Of a stretch of 64,000 nt of DNA, positions 1 through 12,834 are shown one piece after another. Source of the DNA: Gnetum montanum (Eukaryota; Streptophyta; Gnetopsida; Gnetales; Gnetaceae); assembly GCA_015680685.1 (NCBI GenBank), contig MNCI01014675.1, positions 1 to 64,000 of the forward strand, read 5' to 3'. Position 1 is the stretch's first letter; every line of letters starts with the position of its first letter. The position numbers and the translations under genes are program-made. The notes beneath the pieces are model-generated. The model did not search any database. It saw only the letters and a program-made list of their open reading frames with translations, and was not told where the DNA came from.

Positions 1-2080
1 ACAATAAGGAGACAACTAACCCACATAGGGCAATAACATCTAGCAATTTTGGGTGCATAAATTGTCAAAATTGAGAATATAACAAGGTTACATTTCATAC
101 ACCTGAGGATAGGAATACATTTAGTGAGAACATACATGGTATTTGGGAATGCTACCCAGGCCTAGAAGGCTATATGACAAACTACCCAAGTCCATCCTAA
201 GCTGAAAGGCTTAGACCACTAGGAGCACACCATGAAAGCATCATGTTGTTTTGAGAAAAACCTATCTCTATTGTAGAATATACACGAACATCTGTCACAC
301 TGCATCCACTATCTCAAAACGTACATGAACAACCATTGCACTGAGCTCACTACACAACTACCATAGAATGAAAATGATTTGAGATATGAGTGCAATGATC
401 AAATAATGGAACATGCCAACTGAGTATCCACCACCTACCATAGTGGGAGCTCAAGGAATTGGTCACTCCTAGGCCATCAATATCCAGCATGACCAAGGAT
501 ACCATTTCATGCAATCTACTAACCACATATCTATAGGATCTAAGATAGATCACCATCCTCTCTTAGTGCTCACCTAGCATAGAGAGGCAAAAAAATCATG
601 ATGTACTTGCTAATTCATCACAAACAAGGTACTAATAAATCCACAACCCAATGTTGGGATTTTGAGGCCAACTAATCAATTCATGAAGGCCTCAAGAGCA
701 CATATCTTTCCCATAGACATAGTGCTTACAGAATCAACTGAGATCATCATGGGCTACATCTTTGTACGTGTGTTGCTTACAAAGACTGAGACAAAAGCTT
801 AGAAATAGAGTAGTTAGTTAGAAACATGATCATCACATCACCCTCATATACAACCATCAAGCATGATCATAATAGAGAAATATCACTCTTGCAACATCAT
901 AACAAGCAAGACCTCAGCAACATCCATAGAGATAAAACATGCAAAATATTGATGGGTCAATTAGATACACTTTCACAAAATAATTTATCATGAGGCACAC
1001 ATAGAGATAGCTAGCACACTCTAAAAATTTCAAGATTCATATACAACAAACATTCCTAGCCACTGACATTGGTTCCAACTAGGATCAAAATCTTGACACA
1101 ATCATAAGAGGCATGGGTAATAGAGAATCATTATGTCAACTCAAAAATGAGGTGGAAGACCAAGGTTTAGCCAACAACAAGTCTCCACACAACCAATTCT
1201 CGCTATGATGAACAACATTAAGGAGGATGCATACACAAAAAAGACTCTTATCAAAAGAGGCGTGGTCTCAACAATAACCAATAATAGGATGACCCACACT
1301 AGAAGTCTTCNATCCTAACAACAAGTCATCATACCACGTAGAACACAAAGCCTTGCATTATGAACAATAGACATGACAAAGGTAACATGCATGTAGAATT
1401 TGAAAGCACAACCAAGAAGACATGCATACACAAATAGATAGACATAAAATCACAGTAATGAATGTATGAAGTCTACTGACAATGTTCTTAATCCACCTAG
1501 AACAAGGCCCACCCAAAGCACATCTCTGAAGGCCATCCATCTTGAGGTACTTGGGAACCAACATGTCCCAATTTGTAATTCCCATACTCACTGTATCTAG
1601 GATGAGTGGGAGTGTAAGGATATTACATCATACAAAATTCAATCAATGCCATCTCAATACATGTCATCTAGGTGGAAACCAAAGTGAAGACTTGACCTGC
1701 TTCATACCAGATGAATTACTGGAGACTAGAGATGAGAGCTCCTTAAGTAAAAAAATTCTTGAGTTGCCAATCGAACTCTCCTCTACCATATCAACTAAAA
1801 TCACAACTAGTCTAACCACAATTAAATAATTAGAGGATAGTACCACAACACAATCTTATACATCCTTAAGGAGAACAACATACTCCAGTTTCTCATAACG
1901 TAACATCAGTCCCCTCATGAAGAGCATAAAAACATTACTATAAGGCAACTCTTCAAAGAATACATAAGGATATGATCCTAGATCACCTAGGTATCAATCC
2001 GAAGGGACCATTAATAGAAAAATCTCAATGGAGTAACACAACCAAAGAGCACATGCATATCTCAACACAATTTCAAAAAT
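1..2080. other. Retroelement-derived DNA, no recognisable gene
   Basis: I see no protein family in any frame here; all open frames are under 100 codons and lack recognisable motifs. A primer-binding-site complement and LTR start lie just to the right (about 2081-2095), so this stretch is by position the leader or gag end of a minus-strand LTR element. That is inference from the junction only. A single N at 1311 marks an assembly joint. Confidence 0.35.
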
Positions 2081-2110
2081 GCTCTAATACCATCTGTAAC
2101 AACATTTCCC
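2081..2110 (-). repeat. Putative PBS and LTR start of a minus-strand element
   Basis: The plus strand reads gctctaatacca (2081-2092) and then TGTAACAAC from 2095. Reversed, this is TGGTATTAGAGC, close to the initiator-Met tRNA PBS used by plant Ty3/gypsy elements. The same arrangement (gctctaatacca, short spacer, TGTAAC or TATAAC) occurs at the well-defined L3 element at 43705-43720. The far end of this LTR could not be found. Confidence 0.45.
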
Positions 2111-4700
2111 CAACATTGTCTAGCACCCCAAGGAATTTACTAAGATCCAATGGATCTACTGCAGAAGACCTAGGGAATATGCCTCTCGCAAGCAAGCAAC
2201 CTAAGAGAGGGTGCAATAAATAGTGCAACTTCTTAATATATGTATGGGAATGCACCTCATGGAGGATAACTAACTCCAAAGGAGGACCATGAAAACAAGC
2301 ACACAAGAAACCCTATAGACAACATTGGTGGAAGGGGAAATGATGCATCTACAAGGGGTGGTGCCTCAACCCTAGAGTCCTCATGATCTAGTACAAGGTG
2401 TGGCTTGGAATTGCACCAAAACTATCCAATCCTGGCTCCCTACGTATCTATGACCATTGTAGAATCAAGGCCATGTAGTTCTCCATGTAAGGGTAGTATG
2501 AAGAGAACTTAGAGAGAGTTGCATTAGGAGGGTATCCTGCTACTAACTTGGTACCACCAAGCTAGGATGGGTTTTCTTACACATGAGAGTCACTTGAGGG
2601 AACCTTAAAGTGTTCCATGTCCCCTGAACCATGGGAGAGCCTAGGAGAACCACCACCCTGGGACATCTCTCACATATTCACAAAATCATAGGGCAAAAAA
2701 TTTGGTAGCTATTCGTAGCACTCAGGTTCACAATTAGTGTGGCGCATAAAATTTGAATGCATCAATGTACAACAAAAGCAATTTCATGCTGGCAAGCCCA
2801 AGGACCATAGCTTTTCACTATGTGTACCTTTACATTTAAATCCATTGAGATGAGAATAAAGATGAAATGACAACCAAACCAGGTAGTCAAAGAGAGAAAG
2901 ATAGAATATCCTTTAATGGATAAAGCTAAACCAACAAAGTAGAAACTGAAAACCAACATGAGTAGACAATGACAATGACAATGACAAGACTCACCATTGA
3001 TTGCATGAAGCATACATGGATTAAATACTATGGTTTATAACATGATAAGATAAGGATTTGAGCTTAGGTAAGGAGTAGAATATTGGCAAATTGTGTCATA
3101 TTTACTCTATTTTAGGGTTACAATATGTTAGACCACTTAGCATAAAACATAAGTACTTGGCAAATGTAGTAGATTTTCAATTAAATGAAATTACATGGTG
3201 AAACTTTAGATAATGGCATGATTAAAAAAAATCCAACCTCTTAGACTTTAATTTGTTTGGTGGGTTATCAAAAGCTAAGCTTCTCTATTTTTAGCAAAAG
3301 CATGGTTGAAAAGAAAGCTTGGGTGGGTAACGCCAACAAATTAGCATAATTGGTAGTTGATTTGCATGATAACACAATGGACTACCATAGTGTTTCTTTG
3401 ATAATATTTTTCAGGCTGAATAAAATAATGAATACATGACATCTATGTTGAAATTGGTGGAGCATCAAGAAAGCACTTAGAAGTGGCTAAATCTAGAGCT
3501 TCAATAGATTCTAATAAAAGTTTACTTGAGACTAAGACATCAAAAGATAAGACACATACAATTTCCAATGGTTTAACTATAAAATTACTAGCATATTCAC
3601 TTCTAGAACTTTCTTAAAATCTTTTGTAAATATCATATGTTGTGCAATGCCAAATTGTGAAGTATTAACCAAAAGGAGAAAAGTAGAAAACCAACGTTTT
3701 CATACTTTGAAGATTTGATTACAACCCTTAAAAGGAGACTTGACACTCTCACTTCATTACCACCATAAATCCCAATATGTTATAAAAACCCCAACATAAG
3801 ATTAAATAAGCAAAACAAGGTTGCTACACAAATCTCAACATTACATTCAATAGGGAGAACAATGTTCCAAGTAATCAAAAAATCATAGAATTAATTACTT
3901 AACTTCAAAACATCTTCACTTTTTTTATTTTTAGATACTTAACAATAATTATTAGACATCTAAAACTCAACTGAATGTATCAAAAGAAGAGTGAAGTATA
4001 TTAAAGTCAACTTAAGATTTGTCTTTACATCTCTAATAGTTTCTCACTTGAAGAAAAATAGGCTCCAACAACTTCATCAATTAACATGTCTTCCATACAA
4101 GACCACATAAGAAAATCATTAGTGTATGCAAAACCATCTAAAGAGCATCTTTCCATAAAACATTCTAACAAACAAAATCTTCTCAAGGTAAACAAATATG
4201 GAATAGTAAAATTGAAACTAAAAAGTGGTTTTATTATGTTCAAAGATCCAAAGAATCTATTGAACAAACATTACATTTCCATCATGAAAATAAGACATTG
4301 ACTTAACAAAGTGCTCAACTAACACTAGATGTAACAAGAAAAGCTAATATATATCTTTTGCTACAATATTATATTTTTTTCCTTAAATGTTTATTTTGAG
4401 GATACTAAAAAACAGATGATGCTCATTGATCTTCAAGATTCCCTAAATAACATATCTTAGATGTATATTGCCACAACCTAAAATTTTCATAGGTTTAATT
4501 ATCTAATTTAAAGCATGAATTTAATTATTTACTACTATTAGATGCATTTCATTTTAATAGGTTAATTTCTTTTTCTTTTTTTTTGAGAAAGTTTAGGATG
4601 AATTAAAAAGCAAAATATGTTCAAAGTAGCCTAGAAGCGCTTGTAGCAATTAGAAAAATCAAAAATCTAGTAGTCCCTAACTCCCAAGAAACTAGCCCCA
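2111..4700. other. AT-rich stretch without a gene
   Basis: No coding signature, tRNA-like fold or clear repeat boundary was recognised. Part of it should be LTR of the element whose PBS lies at 2081, but its end is not visible. Short open frames (for example at 2762-3013 and 4025-4301) are low-complexity and match nothing I know. Confidence 0.3.
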
Positions 4701-4739
4701 AACCAAATACCTCAAGAATTCAAAAAGAGAAATGCTAAA

Positions 4740-6565
4740 GGAAAAAGGAAACTTTTATTCAAAGATTCATGTGCACAACCAAAAAGACTGAAAACATCCC
4801 AAAAGCCCATGCCAAAAGCCCCCAAAACACCCCAAACCCCCAAGCACCAAGAGCCTCACTCTTACAAGCTCAAACCTTGTAGTCCAAACATAAAAAAAAT
4901 TGTAGGCAACACCCTTCATTCCTTTTGTTTCACTTTCAACATGGAGTCCATTTCTTGAGGGTAGGTGGAACCTGCAAGTCAATCTCCAACACTAGTCTCA
5001 AGGAGCATTGAACCTTGTTCATTGTTAATGAAGTCAGAGAAAAAGCCTCTTCAATGACATCCTTGTGAGAAATTTCATCCATNGGGGAAGGGCTAGCCCT
5101 TGCACCATCAACACCCAACTATTGAGATGAGAGGGCTCCACACCCATCCTCCATCTATTACAAATGACATCACAATACCCTTGATGGGTGAATCTAGAGA
5201 TCCACAAGAATTAGTTGATTTTGGTGAGCTTTGTAGTCCCAATGGTCCTTATGACCTTGGTGACCCTGATGAGCTCTCCAGCTGCTCCATAGCTAGGGAT
5301 AGATCCTCAACCATTGATGCCTCCACTAGGCAAAGAGCAACCTTCATGTCCAAATGCTCCCTTACAGTAGGCCCCTACAAATTCAACCCCCTTCCCTTTT
5401 CCCTAAGGGGGTTAGCATCTTGGGCTTGCTGCTTGAGCTCTTGGAACCTAGAACCATAGGCCACATTCCCTAAATTGATCCACTAGAACCCTACACCCTA
5501 ATCCCTTTGGGACTAGCTCCTTGAGCTAGCCTTTAGGAGGCCTCCTCTTCTGGGTAATGGTCATCCAAGTCCCCCACATCTGCCCGTCCCCCACGCACCC
5601 CCTTTTGGGGGCCATGAGTACTTTGACCAACCCAATAGTCAGTAATCGAATGTTTCATCTTACCACAGGTTCCATAGCCTGCTATGGTCTTGGCCACCAT
5701 ATGAACCTTGACCATGTTTTCATATTCGATAAACACCTTCTCCTCCCCCAAGGGGAGGTTAATGATGACTTCTAAGATCAGATCCCTAGGGATAGCAACC
5801 CCCACATGCAAAATCTGGTAAAATCCATCTAGTCCAAGGAGCTAGTAGCTCAATCAAAGTAAATGAAATCCCCAAAGAAACTAGCATAAGTTCAAAGAAA
5901 ATTTATTTTCTAGACTTCCCATGGAATCCTAGATGCCCAAATCCAAATAGGCACCTATGACAATATGTTTCAATTGTGATGGGAATCTAGCCTCTAATGT
6001 GCTAGAGCCAGACCCCACACTCCAAAGAACCATGGACCCTCTAGAAAAACCCACTTCCTATCAAACATTAATTGGAAAGCAAAGAAAAATAGACTTTCAA
6101 AAAGACTATAGTACCTCCACAAAGCAAGAACCTTAGCTCCTAGCAACCCAGATTCTAACCATAGCTAAGCTGGGCATTGCCCCTACAAATACAAACCTAC
6201 CAATGAGGCTCTGCTCAACCATCCATAAACCCTCATCAAGTGGTGCCATATGGATCCTCATTGACCCATCCCACCATAGGTATTTGTTAATCCCTCTAAC
6301 CCCAAGGCATCAAGAGTACCCATCCCTGGACCTTGTTGGATTTTTGCATTCAAAATGTGCATGAGATCCATCAACTACCTCCCTAGTCATCCCTCTTGTT
6401 GACTCATATAACCCCTTGCCCTTATCGCCTACAATGCAACTACTATCCACAAGATCCTTGCTCAAGTCATCCTTGTTGTCCACACTTGCATCAACCGTGT
6501 CACCCACGTTGCCATGTTCGGCCATGCCAACACCATCTGCATTGTCTCCCACACTCCCATCCATT
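4740..6565 (-). pseudogene. Broken DUF4283 plus CCHC zinc-knuckle protein (LINE ORF1-like)
   Basis: Read on the minus strand, an acidic N-terminus (about 6564-6310) leads into a DUF4283-like domain: SLIGRFVFVGAMPSLAMVRI at about 6215-6140, then after a frameshift EGPWFFGVWGLALAH near 6030-5985. A further shift gives VFIEYENM and AGYGTCGKMKHSITDYW at about 5735-5640, a zinc-knuckle-like segment in which the first and last Cys are replaced. DUF4283 followed by a CCHC knuckle is typical of ORF1 of plant L1-type LINEs and of related stand-alone proteins. The tail (5530-4740) is Pro/Ser-rich and unassigned. Several stops, at least two frameshifts and an N at 5083 make it non-functional. No ORF2 (endonuclease/RT) follows, which is odd because LINE copies are usually 5'-truncated. 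Function, if LINE-derived: RNA-binding chaperone for retrotransposition. Confidence 0.7.
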
Positions 6566-6599
6566 CAAAATCACCATAGGAGGAATCCTAAATTTCGTT

Positions 6600-7385
6600 A
6601 GTTCTAAATTTGTTGACTAAATAATACGATTATATTATTCTAGTGACTATTGTTGTTGTTATTGGTTGACATTAGTGAATACAATATAATTGCTAAAGTA
6701 TTTTATTAAAGTTTTGAATTCTTTTCTTTTACTCCTATTGGAGCTCAATCATACATTATATATATATTTTATAATTGAATATTGAAATCCAATTACCCTA
6801 GGAAGTTTTTATTTTTGCCAATTATCATGCCTTTACAAGTATTTGGTTATGTATGTTTTATTCTTTATGTACATTTAGTTATATCTATTTTATTCTTTAT
6901 GATGCACATGTCATTATATAATGCTCTTTTCATAGAGCATTTTGGACTCTAACCTTACTAAAGTATAACACTCTTTCATTTCTTGTCATCAATCTATAAT
7001 TCTAAGTTCATTTTTAATTGTAACTTAATATTGCATAAATTGGCTTTCTTAAGAAAATTCTTTAAAATGGTATTCTACCTAGAATTTGAGTTGACCAATA
7101 TGTTTGAATCATATAAAAATGCTATTTTTAACCCTTAGTTCACTAAAATTAGAGTTACAATTCTCAAGATATCACATTTTTAGTTTACTAAAAATTTCAT
7201 AAAAATTTTGACATATAAATTATATGACTATGATGAGTGATGATTTGATATGATTTTAATATATGGACATATAGTGAACTTAATAAGGATCTTGTAGATT
7301 CAAATGGAATTTGATTTGGAGTCTATATGTGCCTATTATGCATATTTGAACCTTGAGAATATTAGTTAGTAGAAAGAAATAAAAT
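6600..7385. other. AT-rich spacer, nothing recognised
   Basis: Very AT-rich with no open frame of note and no repeat structure beyond short AT runs near 6760. It separates the DUF4283 relic from the integrase relic. Confidence 0.4.
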
Positions 7386-7389
7386 ATGA

Positions 7390-7970
7390 ACTTATGAAAA
7401 TGTTTTTTGAGTAGCAACTACTGCTAAATTCTTTGAGCAGTATGTGGTAAATATGTTTAGCATGCCATAAGTGTTAATATCTAACAATGGCATACACTTC
7501 CTAAGGCTACCTTTCATAAAGTTGATGCAACACTTAAGGGTAGACCACAAGTTAACCACACCATATCATCCCCAAGCTAATGGACAAGCTAAAGACACAA
7601 ACTATGAGATAACCTATATAATAACACAAAGAGTTAGTAAGTATATGAAGAACTAGAGTACCAAACTCAGTGATGCCTTATGAGATTGCAGATCAACCTA
7701 TAAATTTCCTATCAAGTATTCTCCCAATGAGCTTTTGTATGGAAAATTTCCTAGACTATTTATATGAGTGTTACACTCAATCTTCATTGTAACTTAGACT
7801 TAGACCTTACATGAGTACAGAAGAGATTATCAATGAACTTGAAGGACCACCGAAAGGTGTTTTGACAAATACTCCCAACTCCCAAGGTGAAGGTCCACCA
7901 AAAGACCACAACCCTTAGTCCTAAACTTTAAAAATAATGTGCATTTTTCATTAAGATTACTGAGAATTAA
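7390..7970 (+). pseudogene. Ty3/gypsy integrase core relic
   Basis: The plus frame shows VLISNNGIHF (second catalytic region, where the usual D-N-G is N-N-G) and HKLTTPYHPQANGQ at about 7540-7585, the hallmark of the gypsy integrase core before the catalytic Glu. That Glu is Lys here (GQAKDTN, codon aaa). Stops surround the 61-codon open piece and continue into the C-terminal part (to about 7970). The closest relative in this window is the F1 integrase at 14.75-15.76 kb, which has the same HKLTTPY and QANGQAK string. No LTR can be assigned, so this is an isolated fragment of an F1-like element. Confidence 0.75.
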
Positions 7971-8720
7971 TAGTTAACATATTTAAAAACATCTCGTGGT
8001 GATATGAGGTATGTGTGGAAATTGCGAGGCAAGAATCTCCATTCATGTGATTTGCAATCCAAATGTATTTACAAATCAAAAGCCTCATTTGCTTGCTAAT
8101 ATCTATTATAATCATTATCAGCGAGAATGAAGAATTGCACCTTTAGCTTTTAGATGAATTGTTAATTGTGGTAGTATAGTGCTGTCATATCAACCTCATT
8201 TCATTTTTGGTCATTGTATTTTTAGGGAAAATGCTTTGGCACTTTATGAAAAGTCAGGCTTTGGAATGGGGAGGCCAATGGTTGTAGAATGATGAGTCCA
8301 CAGAAATTGCAGGTGGAGGTGGGGCCCAATAGGACTGACCACCATGATGGGGTTAGGCTAAAATTGGGACCGCTGCTACATTCCACTGCCCTACCCACAA
8401 AGGCAAACAAGGCTGGCACTAAGACCCACCACAATATGCATAGTATGTTTGTCCAAACTAGACACCACATCAAAAAAGTTGGAAAGTCAAATGGCTCTCA
8501 CTGATAGGGATGCAAGCATGGACACCACAACATTGATGTGGGCATCTTCAATATTTTATTTAGGCTGGAAAAATCCAAGTCAAAAAAAAGAGAATAATAA
8601 TAATAAATAACAAATGGAAAATTAAAATATATTATATTGAAGTGGTAGATTTTAAGTAGAGAAAGATGGTGGGACTCATGGAAAAATGGGGCATGTGGCA
8701 AGTGCAAAAGGGAGAAACAA
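7971..8720. other. Flank of the F1 element, no gene
   Basis: Moderately GC-rich near 8270-8500 but with no recognisable protein. It abuts the left LTR of the F1 element and is the left part of the pre-insertion site. A link to the L2 LTR sequence on the other side of F1 is possible but not demonstrated. Confidence 0.3.
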
Positions 8721-9582
8721 TAGTGGAGTATCCAACACTCAACCATATAAGATACGAGTGTTCACATGCAATCCTGGTGGAACTCCACAAATAAGGCAAT
8801 GTGATTATACTAGTAATTGATTAGCGTTCACAATCGTTGTTTTCCCATTTGAGTTAGTAAAATCAATGTGTATGGTTTAACTCATGATGAGGTATATGAT
8901 ATTGATGTTGAATTGGCCATTAGGCTCTTAGTAAATATGAAGTGAAAGTAAAGGTTTCTAAATCTAAGTAATAGTAAAACAAATCTAAACTAGCCTATGT
9001 GATCAACAGCTTGTCCTGAACTTCTGGTCACATCTTGGACTTCATGTAATTAATACTGAGACTATCAAGTACCACACTACTTGGCGTACCAAGTGATAAT
9101 ACTACTAGGTTACCAAGCAAGTACACTTACGTGCTCAAGATCCGTCGTACTCATTTTGCTTAACAACATTAAAAGTAAATTGCAAGTAATGGTAAACATT
9201 AACTATGGAAATAGAAAATAGTAAATATTAAACTAAATGGAAATAGAAGCAAGACTAAGTGTTGCTATAATGATGTAGAGTAATCTTGATCTTTATTGCC
9301 ATGCATGTGATGCATCCATGTACATCACATTGGAATAAAGACTCCATTTAATTACAAAACATCACATTGTAGACACACACTACTAAGTACTGAATTCAAG
9401 AAAACAAACTAAAAGAGTTCTATTACTATGCTAATGTATCTTCCTAGTTCAGTGCGTCTAAGTGTTGCTTATATAGCTTGGCATGCATCCCATGATATCG
9501 TTTATATGATAATGTATCTATGACATCGTAGATACAACATCATAACTATGATATCATTGTCACAAAATTTTTGACTTTATCA
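8721..9582 (-). repeat. F1 3' LTR (left)
   Basis: Matches the right LTR along its length, for example aaggcaatgtgattata and ggtttaactcatg in both. In element sense it starts TGATAAAG beside a purine-rich tract (tgtggggcta, 9583-9592 reversed). A TATA-like tatataag (reverse of 9468-9476) and a cluster of gatatc-type palindromes (about 9495-9556) mark the promoter region. Confidence 0.85.
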
Positions 9583-9779
9583 TAGCCCCACAACTGACTG
9601 AAAATTAGTTTTCAAGTTAAACGAAAATGAGGATGGAGTTTCTTACAAAATTAGGAGATATATTTACATGACATTGACTTTTATATACATGACTCTCTAA
9701 TGTTGCAGTGGATTTTACAAAAATGACACATTTTATGACATGACAAAAAAAATAAAAGTTGATGAAGCTTGTGTAGCCT

Positions 9780-12560
9780 TATGTTGTTCTAGGTGGTGAT
9801 GGCTCTTCCATTGGTTTCTTCTCATTATCGTTAGCCTTCTAAAATTTGTAGTGGTTTAGGAGCATCTAAATCTTTTCTTCCTCCATTCTAAAATCATGAA
9901 CCATCAATGTTGATGAGTCAATGTTTGATGGAGTTGGCACATGCCATGAAGATGGTAGTTGTGGAAACATCTGATTGGCTTTAACATACTATACTGCAAA
10001 CTGTCATCTTTCTTCTTCAAAATCTATAGTATTTTCTCTAATTTCATGGTATTTTGTTAATCTTCTAGCCAAATTTGCTACTACATCATTCTACCCTTGG
10101 TAGCTAGCCTTAACTACTTTTAGTTCTAAGTTTGCTGCCTAAAGTTTTTGTAGAGCATCTTTTCGGTCTACAAACTCTTTTTCATATAAGGCATAGTTGG
10201 CTGCTACTTACTATTCTAACTCATTTCTAAGCCTACATGTTGTTAACATGGCCAAATTAGCATAATGAAGGTTTTATAACACAATGTATTCTTTCAAGTC
10301 CTCTATTTGCAAGTTTTTATTTTTTACTTCTACTTGATAGGTGTTGGCCATGTTGTCCATGATGGGTTGCCAATCAGGATTTTGTGCTACAATAGAACTA
10401 ATTTTGGCCTTTGCCATCTGTATCTCTTTCTCATTTATTTTCTTGTACATGGCCACTTGGTCTCAGAAATGTTCTTTGAGCCTCTCATACATCTTTGCCT
10501 CATTCTACCATGCACTGATTTCAACTGCTAATTTTTATCTAATAGCACGTACCTCATCCATAAAAAGGATTGTATTTTCTCTTGAGAGGTGGCTCATATC
10601 CTGGTTAAGTCTCATCATTTTCTCTCTCAACTAATGGATACTTTCTTCTAGAGTGTTTTTCTACTTTTATACTATGGTCAACCTCATGTTATTTGCAACA
10701 AGGTGTTTATTTTCTTCCTGTAAGGCAGCAAGTGCTTTGGCATGGGCATATGATTAGGCTCTGGGTACTGAAGCATTCTATACTACCTTTTCTTTCTCAT
10801 CTACTATGTCTTTATTATTCTTGAGGAAATTGATTTGCTCAGTTCTAAATTATGCTATCTAATCTAGTGCTATGAAATGAGTTGGATCTCTTCTTTTTGC
10901 ACGCAAGGCTACAAGCTCTTCTTGTAATTGGCAAAGCTCATTCTCAACATTCTTTGCACTAGTTTTGGCAATGATTAATTTCCCTTTGATGGCAATTAGT
11001 TCATATTGTGTTGCAGTGACATCACTAGAAATATCAAAGAGATTTTTCATAACTTGTCCTATCTACAACAATCTATCTAATACATCTTCATAATTTGTAG
11101 GTGTCACAGAGATACAAGCTAGCATTTGAACATCTCTGGTTCTAGTATGATCTATTGGTGACATAACAGGTACATTAAATGATTCTTTTGTGTGATTTGT
11201 GAGCAATTTTGTGGCTCCCATTGCATCATGGTGCTGCATGATCACAACTATGGCTCCTTCTCTAGATTCAATCACCACTTGGAATGATGCAGCATTCCCA
11301 TAAATTTTTTGTGACCACTGGGCCTCTCCTTTTGACTGTAATGATATTTTTCCATTGGTAGGATTGGATGAAATGGTTGGTCTAACTACATCATCAATAA
11401 CTTTGAATATATTGGCCTCTTCCCTACTTCCCCAAATAATAGTTTCTATAATTTATTGTAGATGATTCATTGAAGATCTATAATCTTGTGGCAGCAATGG
11501 TGGAACTTGTGGTTGCTACTATTGTTGTCATGTGGTTTGGGTAGTCTCCTCAGTGCCTAGTTGTTCTTCTAATTGGTCCTTTTTGGGAGGCACTAGCTTG
11601 AGCATTTCAGCATAGGAAGCATTCTATGCCTTCCATAATGGATCATTTGTATATCCTAGGATGCTACCTCATTTGCATAACTTCAGGATAAGGCAAGAGA
11701 ATGGAAGTGTTAACTTCCCTATCCTCTTTTTCTTAAATGACCTTTTTATTTCTATGAAGTAGAGGTAAGTGATGTTTGCATTGATTTTTCTTATTAATAT
11801 TGCACTTCCTATGGCCACATATGTACAAATTCAATTCAATCTCTTGGTAGGAAATAAGTGATAAGTGCTAATTTTAAAATAAATCTTTTCTTCTATAGTC
11901 AATTCACTGTATTATTTATATTCATTATCATACACCCACTACAACCATAGCTTCCTAGCATCTATGTTAGATCTAGTTGATATCTATGCCACCTTTGCTC
12001 CTTGATTAGACACGTTCAATACCTCTACGATTACCTTAACTAAGTAAGATACTAAGATTCCTTCAATGTTGACTATAGTAGTAGCTTCTCAATTTTGCCA
12101 AAACTAGATTTTTTCTCCTAGATACCACTCTCAATTATTTTTCAAAGTAGGCCATAAAGGATATGACTAAAGTTTGGCCTTAATATATTCTAGAGAAAAT
12201 TCCAAAAACATATCAAAGTTGAGTTCCACAATGATTGTTAACATGATGGATTTTTCTTGAATATCTTGAAGGCATTCAAGTGATAGTGTATGTTTTTGTT
12301 CCTAGATAGGCACTGGTGGATTATCTGCTTCTGCTAGAGTAGATACTTTGTGGTAAGATTTTGTTGATGAATGCTAAAGGTTTATGCCTCTTTCTCTTCT
12401 TGTTCTAGTTGTGGATTTTACTTACTCAGTTGTCCTCTTCCACTACCTTGTGGTATTTTGCTTGCCAATCATTCATGAGAATTCCTTGTGCTCCTCTTTT
12501 TAGAGCCATCTATAATCAATCAAGGGTCTGGAATTACTAGAGTATTCTTATAAATGAGCA
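9780..12560 (-). pseudogene. F1 ORF3: extra ORF between pol and 3' LTR
   Basis: An additional protein region follows pol in element sense. The readable core (about 12210-11640) runs FDMFLEFSLEYIKAKL, EWYLGEKI, GILVSYLVKVIVEVLNVSNQ, RKLWLQW-like, ISTYHLFP and GKLTLPFSCLILKLCK. This pattern (W..W segment, central hydrophobic helices, a final 'LPFSxLIxxLC') resembles the 'putative plant transposon protein' domain (PF20167-like); that assignment is from memory of the pattern. Downstream pieces (11278-11063, 11050-10859, 10456-10274) are rich in heptad-like Leu/Ile/Glu/Lys and probably form coiled coils. A homologous core lies in the third F1 copy at 61.0-61.9 kb, so the ORF belongs to the family. 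Many TAG, TGA and TAA codons break it. Function unknown; position matches env-like ORFs of other plant gypsy elements, but no signal or membrane segment was seen. Confidence 0.7.
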
Positions 12561-12632
12561 AAATTTGGTACCTTACTCATATCCTTAGCTATATTAAGTT
12601 CTTAGTTCATTATGATTGTAGAGTTAAAAAAA

Positions 12633-12772
12633 ATTTTCAATAACAACCCCATTAATACTTTAAATGAGTGGCATGATCAATTAGAAGTCTTCTTAAAGNG
12701 AAAAAAATTTTCAATAACAACCCCATTAATACTTTAAATGAGTGGCATGATCAATTAGAAGTCTTCTTAAAG
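12633..12772. repeat. Duplicated segment around a single N (assembly joint)
   Basis: About 65 bp ending ...gaagtcttcttaaag is present on both sides of an N at 12699, essentially identical. This is what an unmerged contig overlap looks like; I do not treat it as biological. Confidence 0.8.
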
Positions 12773-12834
12773 TTTTTTTGGCCTTAACATGAGTGATTTA
12801 CATTAAAAATTCTAAATATGTCTCCTCATACTTA

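Noticed and set aside
5100-5459. 119-codon plus-strand frame
   Set aside because: Antisense to the DUF4283 relic and without any domain.
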